Assembly (NCBI RefSeq): GCF_010183535.1 | Contig: NC_071331.1 | Span: 22,568,001-22,632,000 of the forward strand | Reading direction: 5' to 3' | DNA from: Caenorhabditis remanei | Taxonomy: Eukaryota > Nematoda > Chromadorea > Rhabditida > Rhabditidae | Length of the DNA stretch: 64,000 nt | Shown here: piece after piece, positions 21,801 through 32,084 of the stretch | Position numbering within the stretch: the stretch's first letter is position 1 | How the letters are laid out: every line of letters starts with the position of its first letter | Program-made: the position numbers and the translations under genes | The notes under the pieces: model-generated | Told to the model about the DNA's origin: nothing | Seen by the model: the letters and a program-made list of their open reading frames with translations, nothing else | Database searches by the model: none

Positions 21801-22600
21801 ATCACTCAAAATCGTTCGAAATCGCTCGAAATCGCACGAAATTTTTGCTTTAAAGTAAAAAAAAAGTAAAAAACTCGTTGTTCCTCCCCTCAGACATCAC
21901 TCAAGTGGCTTCTGGAGCTCTTAGCGCCTAGAGAGCATAGAGAGTGAGAGACGCAGAGAGCGAGAGAAAATGAAAACGTGTTTTCGGGCGGGGTGGGGGT
22001 GTCTGGAGAGCGGGAAAAATCATGAATATTTTGGTAGGGATCATCTGGTGGACATCAGAAATGGACACACCGAACACTTTTATATTTTGGTCCCTTTTGG
22101 CTGAAATTTTCAGCTACAGTAACCCCGTAAATCAAATTTTTAACTGAAAATTGCTACTTTTTTTGCTAAAAAAGCTTAAAATGAACACGTGGAATGGGAA
22201 AACGGGGAAACTGATAAAATGTATAAATGCAAACGGAGAACGAAAAGAAAAAAGGAGAGAAAGGAAAGAGGATGGTGATAAAAACGGAAACAATACACAC
22301 ACATATAAATATGTGTATATGGGCAGAAAAGAGGTGTATTATACATAGATACGGAAAATACGGAAAAACATTTGGAACGGGCGGTAGGGAAGGATTCCAG
22401 AAAAAACGGAAAAAAATCTTTGGTGGCAAAAATATTTCGAAAAAATTCAAAAAAATTCACTATTTTTATCGAAAATCTTTAATTTTTTGAGATTTTAGAG
22501 TTAAATTTTGCGATTTTTTTGGTTTTTTATGTCTAGAATCCTTTAAATACCATTTTCTAGCTTAAAAACCCGATTTTCCTCCGAAAACCCCCACTTTTTC
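21801..22600. other. AT- and GA-rich spacer, no gene seen
   Basis: Open frames here are low-complexity Lys/Glu or Phe-rich readings with no splice or domain support. The sequence has a GAGAGACGCAGAGAG run near 21946-21965 and purine-rich stretches. Confidence 0.5.
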
Positions 22601-22712
22601 TCAAAACCGGTTTATCTGTGTGTCCAGATGTCCAATTTGTCCAATTTTTGTCTGTCTGTGTGTCCAGACATCCCAATGTCCAAATCCAGTCAAAATTCAA
22701 AAAACAAAAAAC

Positions 22713-22790
22713 ATTCGACCCCAGGTGGGGATCGAGCCCTGGTCACTCCCCGTGCAGTGGGGTAGTGTCTACCTTAACCAGTGGATCAAG
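22713..22790 (-). repeat. tRNA-like SINE head, family B
   Basis: The minus strand has TTGATCCACTGGTTAAGGTA (A-box-like), then CAGGGCTCGATCCCCACC (B-box-like) and GGGGTCGAATG. The tail then has GGACATTGGGATGTCTGGAC and CACACAGACAGAC. It shares its plan with copies at 26436, 28049, 44872 and 45203. Confidence 0.78.
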
Positions 22791-22809
22791 TGGATTTTGT
22801 GCTAGAAAC

Positions 22810-23560
22810 TCGATTTTTACACGTTTCTAGGGTGAAATTTAGTGAAATTTAGGATTTTTCATGTTTGGAAACCTCTACTTGTCAATTTGGATGTGAAAAT
22901 CCTATTTTACTGCGAAATCCTAGAAGTTGGGTACCTACTTCCTTTACCACAGGGCCAAACGGATTTTATGCTGAAAACATGATTTTTACACGTTTTTGGA
23001 CTGAAATTTTGTGAATTTTTGGATTTTTCATGTTTGGAAACCTCTACTTGTCAATTTGGATGAGAAAAATCCTATTTTACTTCGAAAACCTTGAAGTTGG
23101 GTTTCGTCCACCTTAACCACTGGGCCAAACGGATTTTATGCTGAAAACATGATTTTTACACGTTTCTAGGGTGAAATTTTGTGAATTTTTAAATTTTTTA
23201 TGTTTGGAAACCTTTACTTGTTAATTTGAATAAGAAAAATCCCATTTTATTGAGAAACCCTAGAAGTTGGGTATCGTCCACCTTAACCACTGGGTCAAGC
23301 GGATTTTGTGCTAGAAACTTGATTTTCACACGTTTCTGGGGTAAAATTTTGTGAGTTTTTAGATTTTTTATGTGTAAAAACCTCTCCTTGTCAATTTAGA
23401 TGAGAAAAATCCTATTTTACTTCGAAACCTTGAAGTTGGGTACCTACTTCCTTTACCACAGGGCCAAACGGATTTTAGCCTGGAAACTCGATTTTTACAC
23501 GTTTCTAGGGTAAAATTAAGTAAATTTTCGGATTTTTCATGTTTGAAAACCACTAGCTGT
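22810..23560 (-). repeat. ~169-bp tandem array derived from the SINE family B flank
   Basis: The start of the block GATTTTTACACGTTTCTAGG recurs at about 22812, 22981, 23152, 23319 and 23488. Each unit keeps a CTTAACCACTGGGCCAA-type half tRNA A-box in reverse and a CATGTTTGGAAACCTCTACT block. It looks like local amplification of the SINE's 5' flank. Confidence 0.82.
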
Positions 23561-24143
23561 CAATTTTGAGCGGAAAACTACATTTTTCCTTGGGAGGGAA
23601 TCGAAAAACATGAAAATCCGTGGAAAACCAAGAAAAATTCAGTAAAAACTGTTTCAGAACGACTCTGTCTTAAAAAACTCCAAAAACTTCAAAAAGGTTC
23701 AATAGAAAAACTAAACGTGAACAAAAACCAATAATGTTATGTGTGGAGAGGGTATAATAAAAATCAATAATAAAAATAATAATACTGCGAATATTATTAT
23801 TATGACTCCCCTCATCCCCTCTCGCACTGCGGGAAACCGAGAGGAGGTTTATGGCCGTTTTTATGATTTAGTTGTTGAGAGGAGGGGAAGAGGAACAGAA
23901 ACATGATGACACAGTACAAATCATAGTGAAGGTTTAAAAAAATCGATCCCAGGGGGGTGGTCACACAAAGTGTGACCATATGTAGTAGGTCAAATGTATT
24001 ATAACAATAAACAGTTCTGACCTCCTGGGAAAATTTTAATATATATTTCTAATATATAGATCTACAATTATTTTTACACTTTCAAGTCAGACTTTAAACA
24101 GGTTACATAAGAAAAATGTCATAAAAATGCTTATTGTATAATA

Positions 24144-24596
24144 CAGTACCGCTCAAAAGTATATTAAGTTGCGCCTTTTTCAGTTGAAAACGCTAAACTT
24201 TGAGAGTGTGTCATAGTAAAACTAACAGTCCCACAAAATAACTTTTTATAGGATCAAACAGACCAAAAATAGATCTCCATTTTTGTAGTTGACAACTTTT
24301 TTGTACGGACACTCCCTAGGCAAGTTACATATTGACAATGTAATTTCTCCCACAAATCGACCAATTTCGGTGCAAAATAGTGCGATTATTAAGCTGTCCC
24401 CTTAATATGACCATAACTCTCTAGGGAGTGTCCGTACAAAAAAGTTGTCAACTACAAAAATGAAGGTCTACCTTTGATCTATACGATTCATTAAACATTT
24501 TCATGATGTGACATTCAGAATCACTATGGCACACTCTCAAAGTTGGTCATTTTCCACTGAAAACAGCCAAAGTTGATATCTTTTTGTCCGGTACTG
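24144..24596. mobile_element. Tc1/mariner-like non-autonomous element, 453 bp
   Basis: It starts CAGTACCGCTCAAAAGTATA after TA (24142-24143) and ends TTTGTCCGGTACTG before TA (24597-24598). The subterminal inverted blocks are TTTGAGAGTGTGTCATAGT and ATGGCACACTCTCAAAGTTG. TA target duplication plus CAGTRC ends is the Tc1-family pattern. There is no transposase frame, so it is a MITE. The right TIR is more diverged than the left. Confidence 0.8.
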
Positions 24597-24599
24597 TAG

Positions 24600-26150
24600 G
24601 TTTGATAGAGAAAAAAGCAATTTTTTGCTATTTTTTTGTCAAAATTTACTAAAAACTAGCTAAAAATTATCTTTAGGTATAGTCGGTTCTCAACTATATG
24701 TTACAATTCCTTCATGCTTAAAAATTTCTGAAAATGACAAAAGAATCATTATAAATCATGTTAACAATGTAAATAAACTTAAAATCCCAAAAAAAAAACC
24801 AACAAAAAAAACTAGAAAAAATAATAAAAACCCGACGCTTTTTGTCTAGAAATTCGCAATTTTTGACGTTTTTATCAAGAAATCAAAAAATAAAAAGTGA
24901 TGGGAAACAAGTAGAAGCTCTTGCAAAAAGAAAGAGAGGGGGAAGGGAGAAAGGAAGAAATCAAATGCCACACATGTAATATAAACAAAAATAAATATAT
25001 GTTTCATGTATTGAAATGTTATTGAAAACTTTGCTTTTTATGTTTCGAAATCTCAAATATCAAATACGTTTGCACGGAAATGTTCTTAGGCTTAGATATT
25101 TATTTTCAGGTTTTTATAGATCGCAATTGATGAAAAAAGGTCCCATCCATCAGAATTAGGCAAAATTGAATTCTTTATCTTATGAGCCAGAAAACGTGAA
25201 TTTTGGTCAGAAAATAACTTTACTGGTACAGAAAACACTATTTTCGGGAAATTGAGTATGACTTTTTTGGCAGATAGCATTTTCGAACAAAAACTGTATC
25301 AAAAAAGTTATTTTCTGAAAAAAAAAGGAAATAAAAAAAAATGGAATTAAAACGTGAAGAAATCATTTGATGGAATTTAAAAAATTCTAACTTGTCCAAA
25401 AGGAGTACACGATAAAATCCATCATTTCTAGAATAAGCTTGTATGTATAAACAATAGAATCCTGAGATGAATTCCTCCCCCCCCTCATTTCCAATAAAAA
25501 ACAATGATGCAGAACACTGTGGAATTAGGAAAAGAAGGTGGACAGGTTGAAGACAGAAGACGGCGGATGGATAATTGCGACCCGAAGACGTCTTCTTCTT
25601 CTAATAACCGGAGAAGGAGGAAGACGCAATTATTAACACAGATTTGAAGAAAAGACGCGCAAAAATCCAGGAGTGACGGATTAATTATGGGGTGAAAAGA
25701 AGAAACGCGTCCACGGCGCGCCAGACAATCAATGTTTTGGTGAAGTATGTTGTAGACTGTGCTCTATTCAATTATTATTATGTTTTTGGATATCCGGACA
25801 TTCGGACTCACATATACAAATTTCTATTAAACTTTAAAAACGGCACTACAGACGCTGAGAAAATGATCACATTTGAAAGTTCGAACTTTGGCTGGCGCGC
25901 CTTAAAAAACGCGTCAAACGTGCGCCAGACACACAGAACAAAGCTACAATCGTTTAGATCCGCACTAACTCAGCTAACATTTGGTTCTTGTTATTTGAAA
26001 AAATAAAATTTTAGAGGCAAGAGAGACGCAGAGAGACATAGAAAAGGGGACCACACGACTTATGAGTTTTTACAACGGGATGGGGGATGGGTGGGATGGG
26101 GAAAATAAAAGTGAGAGGGAGATAAATGAGGGATAGAAGGCAGCTGTCTA
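24600..26150. other. AT-rich spacer with a few CpG-motif copies
   Basis: It is mostly unrecognised AT-rich sequence. GGCGCGCC/ACGCGT motifs occur at about 25705-25730 and 25890-25930. GAGACGCAGAGAGACAT purine sequence is near 26021. No exon with splice support was found. Confidence 0.5.
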
Positions 26151-26158
26151 GCAGAGGC

Positions 26159-26188
26159 GGGGGGGGGGGGTCTTCCCCCCCCCCCCCC
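26159..26188. repeat. Poly-G/poly-C snapback: G12-TCTT-C14
   Basis: Twelve G are followed by TCTT and fourteen C. The tract can form a perfect 12-bp GC hairpin, and each strand could also form a G-quadruplex-type structure. Confidence 0.95.
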
Positions 26189-26435
26189 TTTGATAAATTG
26201 TGTAGAGTGTTCGATGCCAGATGTCTTTAATTTAGAGTTATTGACAGAAAATTCCAGAAAACTTCAGAAAATTCTTTTGGAGAATGAAAAACGGCACACA
26301 CCGGGTCGTAGCTCGCTTAAAACTCAATATTATGAGCAAAATTGACAGCTGGAGGTTTTCAAACCTGCAAAATCCAAAATTTCGCAAAATTTCACCCCAG
26401 AAACCCGTGAAAATTGAGTTTCTAGCATAAAATCC

Positions 26436-26514
26436 GGTTGACCCAGTGGTTATGGTAGACAGTACCTCACTGCACCGGGAGTGACCAGGGTTCGATCCCC
26501 ACTTGGGGTCGAAT
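26436..26514 (+). repeat. tRNA-like SINE head, family B
   Basis: GTTGACCCAGTGGTTATGGT (A-box-like) and CAGGGTTCGATCCCCACTTG (B-box) are followed by a T-rich spacer. The shared tail GGACATCTGAATGTCTGGAC with CACACAGACAGAC then follows to about 26580. Confidence 0.82.
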
Positions 26515-26611
26515 GTTTTTTGTTTTTTGAATTAGGATTGTATGTGGACATCTGAATGTCTGGACACACAGACAGACAAAAGTTGGACATTTGGACACAC
26601 AGATACACTTG

Positions 26612-27270
26612 CAAACTGGGCCGAAACGGGCCGGCGCGTAACTCGCGTCAAACTCAATATTATGAGTTCAAAAATATATCAAAATGTAGATCTCGACGAG
26701 TTCTATGTCTTTGATATAATACAAGCCGTTGTGAATATACCGCGGGCGGAATAAAACGCCTAGAATTGCAAAAATGATCAAAAAAACCATTTCTGAGCGA
26801 CCCGCCATACAGTAACGACTAGTCATCCGGGACCCGTATTACATCAGAAACAGAATTTATCTACATTTTGGCATAAGTACAAAACAATAGCCAAAAATCC
26901 CTTTAAAATACTCTTAAAATTGAGTTAAAACGTTTAAAAATGGTATAACCTGCGAAAATTGAAAAAATAAAGGCCAGAAATCTTAAAAACCGATTGAAAA
27001 ATTACCAAAACATTGAAATACAGGCTCAAAACCAAAAAACAAGTTTTATATTCGTAACCTGGCTACTCTAGAACGGGTTTTCCGTCATTTTTCGCGTTTT
27101 TTTGGGTCTTTTTCCAGGCCCGCGATACATTGACGACTAGTCATCCGTTCCGTATTATATCACAGACATAGAACTCGCCGAGATCTATATTTTCGTATAT
27201 TTTTCAGATCATATTATTGAGTTTTAATCAAATTACGCGACGGCCCAATTTGCAAGTATTCATTTTTACA
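26612..27270. mobile_element. ~660-bp terminal-inverted-repeat element
   Basis: The left end ACTTGCAAACTGGGCCG and the right end (read in reverse) ACTTGCAAATTGGGCCG match. The subterminal inverted blocks contain TAGATCTCGACGAGTTCTAT, TTTGATATAATAC and CGACTAGTCATCCG. Related fragments lie at 26796-26870, 49660-49790 and 51110-51350. No coding capacity is seen; superfamily not assigned. Confidence 0.72.
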
Positions 27271-28048
27271 AATTGTATTATTCTAGACTATTTCTAGACT
27301 ATTTCTGACCCAGAAAGAAAAAAAATTGTACGAAAATTTCCTATAGGAAAAATCCCACTTGTTCCGTGTGGAGTACTCGGACATTGTCTCTTCACTCTTC
27401 TCGATCACCAGAGCAAACATTCTTCGGACAGTGAGAAAAAGGACAACACTCAATGTTCTCAGGAGACGGGAGAATATGTACGTACTGTTTGTCTCGTGTA
27501 GTGCCTCCCCCCTACTGCGAGGGAACCTACTTTTAACTGGATTGGATTGGATTGCTGTGAGTGTTGAGACACATTAGTGAAGTGAGAGAAATGAAAAGTT
27601 TTTCAGTTGTAAATGGATATCTAGGGAAGCTTGTGACAAGGTGAGTTGGAATTGTTCTATAAATTGAACTATAGACAATTTTGACCATGCCGATTCTAAA
27701 ACTGCAAGAAAAATCAGCCAAATGCTCCCGAAGACCGAGTTATGAGCCGTGAAACTTGTTACTATTGTATGTCATTTCTTGGTGTTCACTTTATTCGAAA
27801 ACTACAAAAGGTAAAATCCCTGCAAAATTCATACCGTGCTGTAAGATATATAGAATTTTGGTATATTTAGTTGAAAATGTCCGAAAAATATCAGTATAAC
27901 TGAATTTGTTCCCTGAAAATCCAACGAAACCAGATTTTCCCTCAAAACCGGTCAATCTGTGTGTCCAGATGTCCAATTTTTGTCTGTCGGTGCGTCTAAA
28001 CATCCAAATGTCCAAATCCTGTCTTAATTAAAAAAAAAAACAAAAAAC

Positions 28049-28126
28049 ATTCGACCCCAGGCGGGGATCGAACCCTGGTCGCTCTCGTTGCAGTGGGGTA
28101 CTGTCTACCTTAACCACTGGGTTAAG
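28049..28126 (-). repeat. tRNA-like SINE head, family B
   Basis: In reverse it reads CCCAGTGGTTAAGGTAGACA, CAGGGTTCGATCCCCGCCTG and GGGGTCGAATG, then the tail with GGACATTTGGATGTTTAGAC. It is structurally the same as the copy at 26436 but in opposite orientation. Confidence 0.8.
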
Positions 28127-28309
28127 CGGATTTTATGATAGAAACTCGATTTTTACACGTTTCTAGAGTGAAATTTTATGAAATTTTGGATTTTCATGTC
28201 CGGAAACGTAAACTAGCCGGATTCAAGCATAAATTTCAGTTTTTCCCTTCAAAATCGACATAGCCTCACTGTTTTATCTGCTATATGTCTGTCACTCCGC
28301 CGGAATTCG

Positions 28310-28600
28310 GCCAAATTTGAGAGTGTGTCGTGGTATCACTGATTGTCCCACCAAGTACATTTTTAGAAGATCATACACAACAAAGATAGTCCTTCATTTT
28401 TGTAGTTGACAACTTGCTCAAAAATCGCACTATTTTGCAGCGACTATTCGAGAAAGAAATTACTTCGACGATATGTAACTTGGTAAGGAGTGTCCGTACA
28501 AAAAAGTTGCCAACTACAAAAATGAAGTTCTACCCTTAATCTATATGATTCATTGAAATTTATTTTGTGGGACAGTTAGTTTTACAATGACACACTCTCA
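28310..28600. mobile_element. Relic related to the Tc1-like MITEs
   Basis: The internal inverted blocks TTTGAGAGTGTGTCGTGGT (left) and ACACTCTCAAAG (right), and the GTCCGTACAAAAAAGTTGCC block, match the elements at 24144-24596 and 30669-30938. The CAGTACCG termini are missing. Confidence 0.7.
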
Positions 28601-28950
28601 AAGAATGTGTAAAAATGTTCACTATTCGAAAACTACAAAAGTTAAAATCCCTGCGACAGTCCTACCGTTCAATGAGATATAAAATTTTGGTATTTTTGGT
28701 TAACAATACCCAAGGAGCATACAGATCAAAATACCCCTTCTCCCAAAAATTGTTTTATTTTCCCTTTTTGAGAACTTTCCAAATGTATACATACAGTTCA
28801 AGACACCACATCTTTATTTATTTCCAATCTTTTTGAATACATTGTGAGAAAATAAAAAATATTGTTATGTTATCATGTCTATCAATGTATGACCAACAAC
28901 AAAATGTTATTCTAGATCAAGAACATTTTTTCCATTTCAGATTTCAGATT

Positions 28951-31017
28951 TCAGACTGAAAACTTCAAAACGTCCTCAGGATATCTGCAATGTGTGGAGA
29001 TGGTAGAGATGCATGGTTCCAGCATCCAGATGTACCTGGAATAAGGGAAAATCGCTTAGAACCCCAAAAAACCCCTAGAACCAGTTTTTCGCCCCCAAGG
29101 ACAGGTTTTTTCAAAATTTGGGTTTCTAGGCCACCGGCTGAAAAACTCGGCCACAGACCATTTTCGCTTGTTTTTTGTTGTTTTTAGGCTCTATAAACGC
29201 TGAAAATTACAAAAACTGACAGTTGAAGAGCTTTTTGAGCTCGGGGACTAGTTTTTGCAAAATTTGGGTTTCTAGGCCACGAGTCTGAAAACTCGGCCAT
29301 GAACCAAATTCGATGTTTTTTGAGGTTTCTAATAGTTTTTTGACCTTTAAACCATCAAATCAAGCCATAAAGCATCTTTTTTGACGCTGGTACTAGTTTT
29401 CCGAAAATTTGGGTTTCTAGGCCACCGGCTGAAAAACTCGGCCACGTGGCGTTTTCAAAGTTTTTTTTTGATTTCAAACCCTTTTCCAGCAGTTTCAGCC
29501 ATTTTTAGACTGAAAAACTGAAATTTTCCGACAAAATAAAAAAAACAATTTTGGAAAACTTACTCAAACTAGCCAAAAAAATGCGCCAACGTCACGCCAG
29601 CTCCGCCTCCGTGAGATAAACAAAACACACACCTACACACATATAGACACATATCGTTCTTTGCTCCAAAAAACTTTTGGTTTGTGAAAAAAAAAAAAAA
29701 AATTCTCCATGCAAAACGATATATTTGGACAGCTGAATGTACTCACCACTCATATTCCCCCTGATACTTTCCATAGGTATAGTACTTGGTGCATTTTCGG
29801 TTGCTCGACGGAATTTTGTTGAGCACCTGCAAAGAAATGGACAAAAATTTGTAATTTTGGCTAAAAATCGGCTAGTTAGGGTCTGGCGCGCCTTTGACGT
29901 GTTTCTGCAAAGTCCCAAACGCGTCAAAGGCGCGCCAGCATACCTGAGGACCTGGGACATCTGAGTCACTTCTTGAATTTGGAAAAATGCGTCAAAGGCG
30001 CGCCAGATTGCTTTGCAAACTGACTGAAACCAAATAGTCTGGCGTGCCGTTGACGCGTTCTCGAGAGATGCTTGGAAAACGCGTCAAAGGCACCCAAGAC
30101 TTGAAATTTTTCAATTTTTAAAAGATGTTTAATTTTTAAAACGTTTTCATTTCTAAAAATAGCAAAAAAATCAATGAGACTGGCGCGCCTTTGACGCGTT
30201 TTTAGAAATTACTTCAAACGCGTCGAACGCACGCCCGACAAATGAGTTTTGGCTGTTTTTGATGGTTTTTGATGGTTTTTAGCCGATTTTTTTTAGCCTT
30301 TGACCGTTTGGGGTGTTTTTGACGCGTTTTTCACTAAAAAACCCAAATTTTATCAATTTTATGGTCCAGAAACCGGCAAAACTCACATGTACTTCATAAT
30401 CCTTCGGACATCTTATTGGACACGCTAGCCGCATTTTTTCACTTTGTGGATTCTTTTCCCTTCGACAATTAATTTCCAGATCCAAATTTTGTAGTTTGGA
30501 GTCTGGAGCCGTTAGGACACACTTGTCGACACCGTTGTCGGTTTGGCAGGTTAAGGTTCGGTTTTCTGGGAAAATGGAGTATCGATTTTTTGCCAAAAAG
30601 TTGATTGTGGATTTGGAATCCTATTGCATAAATTAATTATAGCAATGCAAACTACTCTAATTAATGTACAGTACCGCTCAAAAGTATATTGTTTTGGTTT
30701 TTCAGTTGAAAAGGTCCGACTTTGAGAGTGTGTCATGGTAATGAAATTACTTTGTCAACATGTAACTTGCCTAGGGAGTGTCTGTACAAAAAAGTTGTCA
30801 ACTACAAAAATGAAAATCTACTTTTGATCTATAAGATCCATAAAAAATCTACTTGATGGGACAATAATTATTACCATGACACAATCTCAAAGTCGGACTG
30901 AAAAAAACCAAAACTTAATATACTTTTGAGCGGTACTGTAAACTAAGACTCACCATAGCGAAACGCGGCGTCTGAAATATTCAGAAGTGTGAATAATATT
31001 ATTAAAGCAATGAACAT
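28951..31017 (-). CDS. Secreted eight-cysteine protein, unrecognised family
   Basis: Exons on the minus strand are 31017-30954, 30565-30387, 29826-29747 and 29035-28951 (TGA), with phases 1, 0 and 2, giving 135 residues. A signal peptide (1 to about 18: MFIALIILFTLLNISDAA) leads into a mature domain with eight cysteines: TCQTD, DKCVL, INCRR, LACPIRCP, RKCTK, EPCIS and THCRY. The even number fits four disulfides in an extracellular domain. The last two exons carry aromatic stretches (KYYTYGKYQGEYEWYIWM). AATAAA in gene orientation is at 28813-28818. Intron 1 contains a complete Tc1-like MITE. Intron 2 is filled with the GGCGCGCC motif cluster and intron 3 with ACTAGT-family repeats. I do not recognise the family. 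Confidence 0.78.
29090..29460 (-). repeat. ACTAGT/GGCCTAG array in intron 3 of the eight-Cys gene
   Basis: Blocks TTTCTAGGCCACCGGCTGAA, AAAACTCGGCCA and GGGGACTAGTTTTTGC occur three times in the same orientation as at 17260-18090. Confidence 0.8.
29880..30240. repeat. GGCGCGCC/ACGCGT motif cluster in intron 2 of the eight-Cys gene
   Basis: About nine motif copies occur in alternating orientation, for example GGCGCGCCTTTGACGTG, AACGCGTCAAAGGCGCGCC and GGCGCGCCTTTGACGCG. Neighbouring inverted copies are 15-90 bp apart. Confidence 0.9.
30669..30938. mobile_element. Intact Tc1/mariner-like MITE, 270 bp, in an intron
   Basis: It begins CAGTACCGCTCAAAAGTATA and ends TATACTTTTGAGCGGTACTG, perfect inverted termini flanked by TA (30667-30668 and 30939-30940). 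The second inverted block is GACTTTGAGAGTGTGTCATG against its near complement. It is non-autonomous, with no transposase. The near-perfect TIRs suggest a recent insertion in intron 1 of the eight-Cys gene. Confidence 0.93.
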
Positions 31018-32036
31018 ATGGTGATCGGTGAAAAGAGGAATAATGAATAAGAGATGACAAGATTATGATAATGTTTATCAATTAGCAGACAGAATCCGGT
31101 TTAGACCCCAGCAGGACAATGGTGTGAATAACTAAAGGAGATAATAAACATAATGAATAATTAATACAGTACTCCCTAGGGAATGTCATGGAGTCAGTTT
31201 TGGAAAAATGTTTGGAGAAATAAACTCCTACTGTCAAAAAACCGGTCAGAGATTGGATTTTTTGGTTGAAAACAGTTGAAAATGCTTTTTGAACTCATAC
31301 AAACTTAATTTTTTATACTTTAAAAGGTCTAAAACACCATTAGAACCTCTGAAAACCCAATTTTGGATTTGGTAGTTCGAAAAATTTTTTTAACTTATCG
31401 GATACGTCTTTTTTGTGTAGAAAAACCTTAAAAATCATCATTTTTTGATTAAAAAAGCTCCAAAATAACTCTCCAAACCTATTAAAATCCAGAATTTCGT
31501 TTGGCGAATAAAAATTCTTGACTCTAGATTACTGTATCTAATTTAAAGACATCACAGTAATGTGGGTACATCTACAGTACCTCAGCTAACTACGATACAA
31601 TCTCAACAACAAAAAATCATTGAGACCTACTGTACCTCCCATCAGCTACAGTACTCGAAGACTAGCTGCCCAATTATTTTCCTATTCCTGGAGCCGGAAA
31701 TGACGGTATTTCTTATTTTTCCGGACTAAACCAATAAACATTTTTCTATTTATTTTCAGATGTTTCGTTTAATAGGCATGTGTATGTATGTATCAATTTA
31801 TGACTAATAGTTTGTTACCACCGTAAGACACCAGATTCTGATCACCCACCACCACCACCCAGCTGATCGTTCTCTGTAGATCAAATCAATTCCCGCCGCG
31901 GCGCGCCAAACAAACACCAAAAACACTTTTCCAGACGTTTTTGTGATGGATGTACATGCCCCCACCGCCTGTCTAAACATAGTTGAGTCACGTAGAGAAG
32001 GGGGCGGGGCCAAAATTCAGCATCAACTTTAAACGG
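31018..32036. other. Divergent intergenic region
   Basis: This is the upstream region shared by the minus-strand eight-Cys gene and the plus-strand Pro-rich gene. It has CTACAGTA octamers near 31572-31655, a GAGTCACG box at 31984 and a GGGGGCGGGGCC box at about 32000, just before the TATA box. No coding exon is supported. Confidence 0.55.
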
Positions 32037-32044
32037 TATAAATA
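32037..32044 (+). promoter_or_regulatory. TATA box of the Pro-rich secreted protein gene
   Basis: TATAAATA lies 41-48 bp before the ATG at 32085, a normal spacing for a short 5' UTR. A GC-rich GGGGGCGGGGCC box lies about 25 bp further upstream. Confidence 0.75.
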
Positions 32045-32084
32045 CCTCAAGAGCCCCACGAGTAGATGTATCATTTTCCGGATA

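Noticed and set aside
25238..25504. 88-codon minus-strand open frame rich in Phe and Ser
   Set aside because: Low complexity from A/T-rich DNA; no splice or family support.
27359..27577. 72-codon plus-strand open frame with normal-looking codons
   Set aside because: No signal peptide, domain, splice partner or poly(A) signal could be linked to it; possible decayed exon but not supportable.
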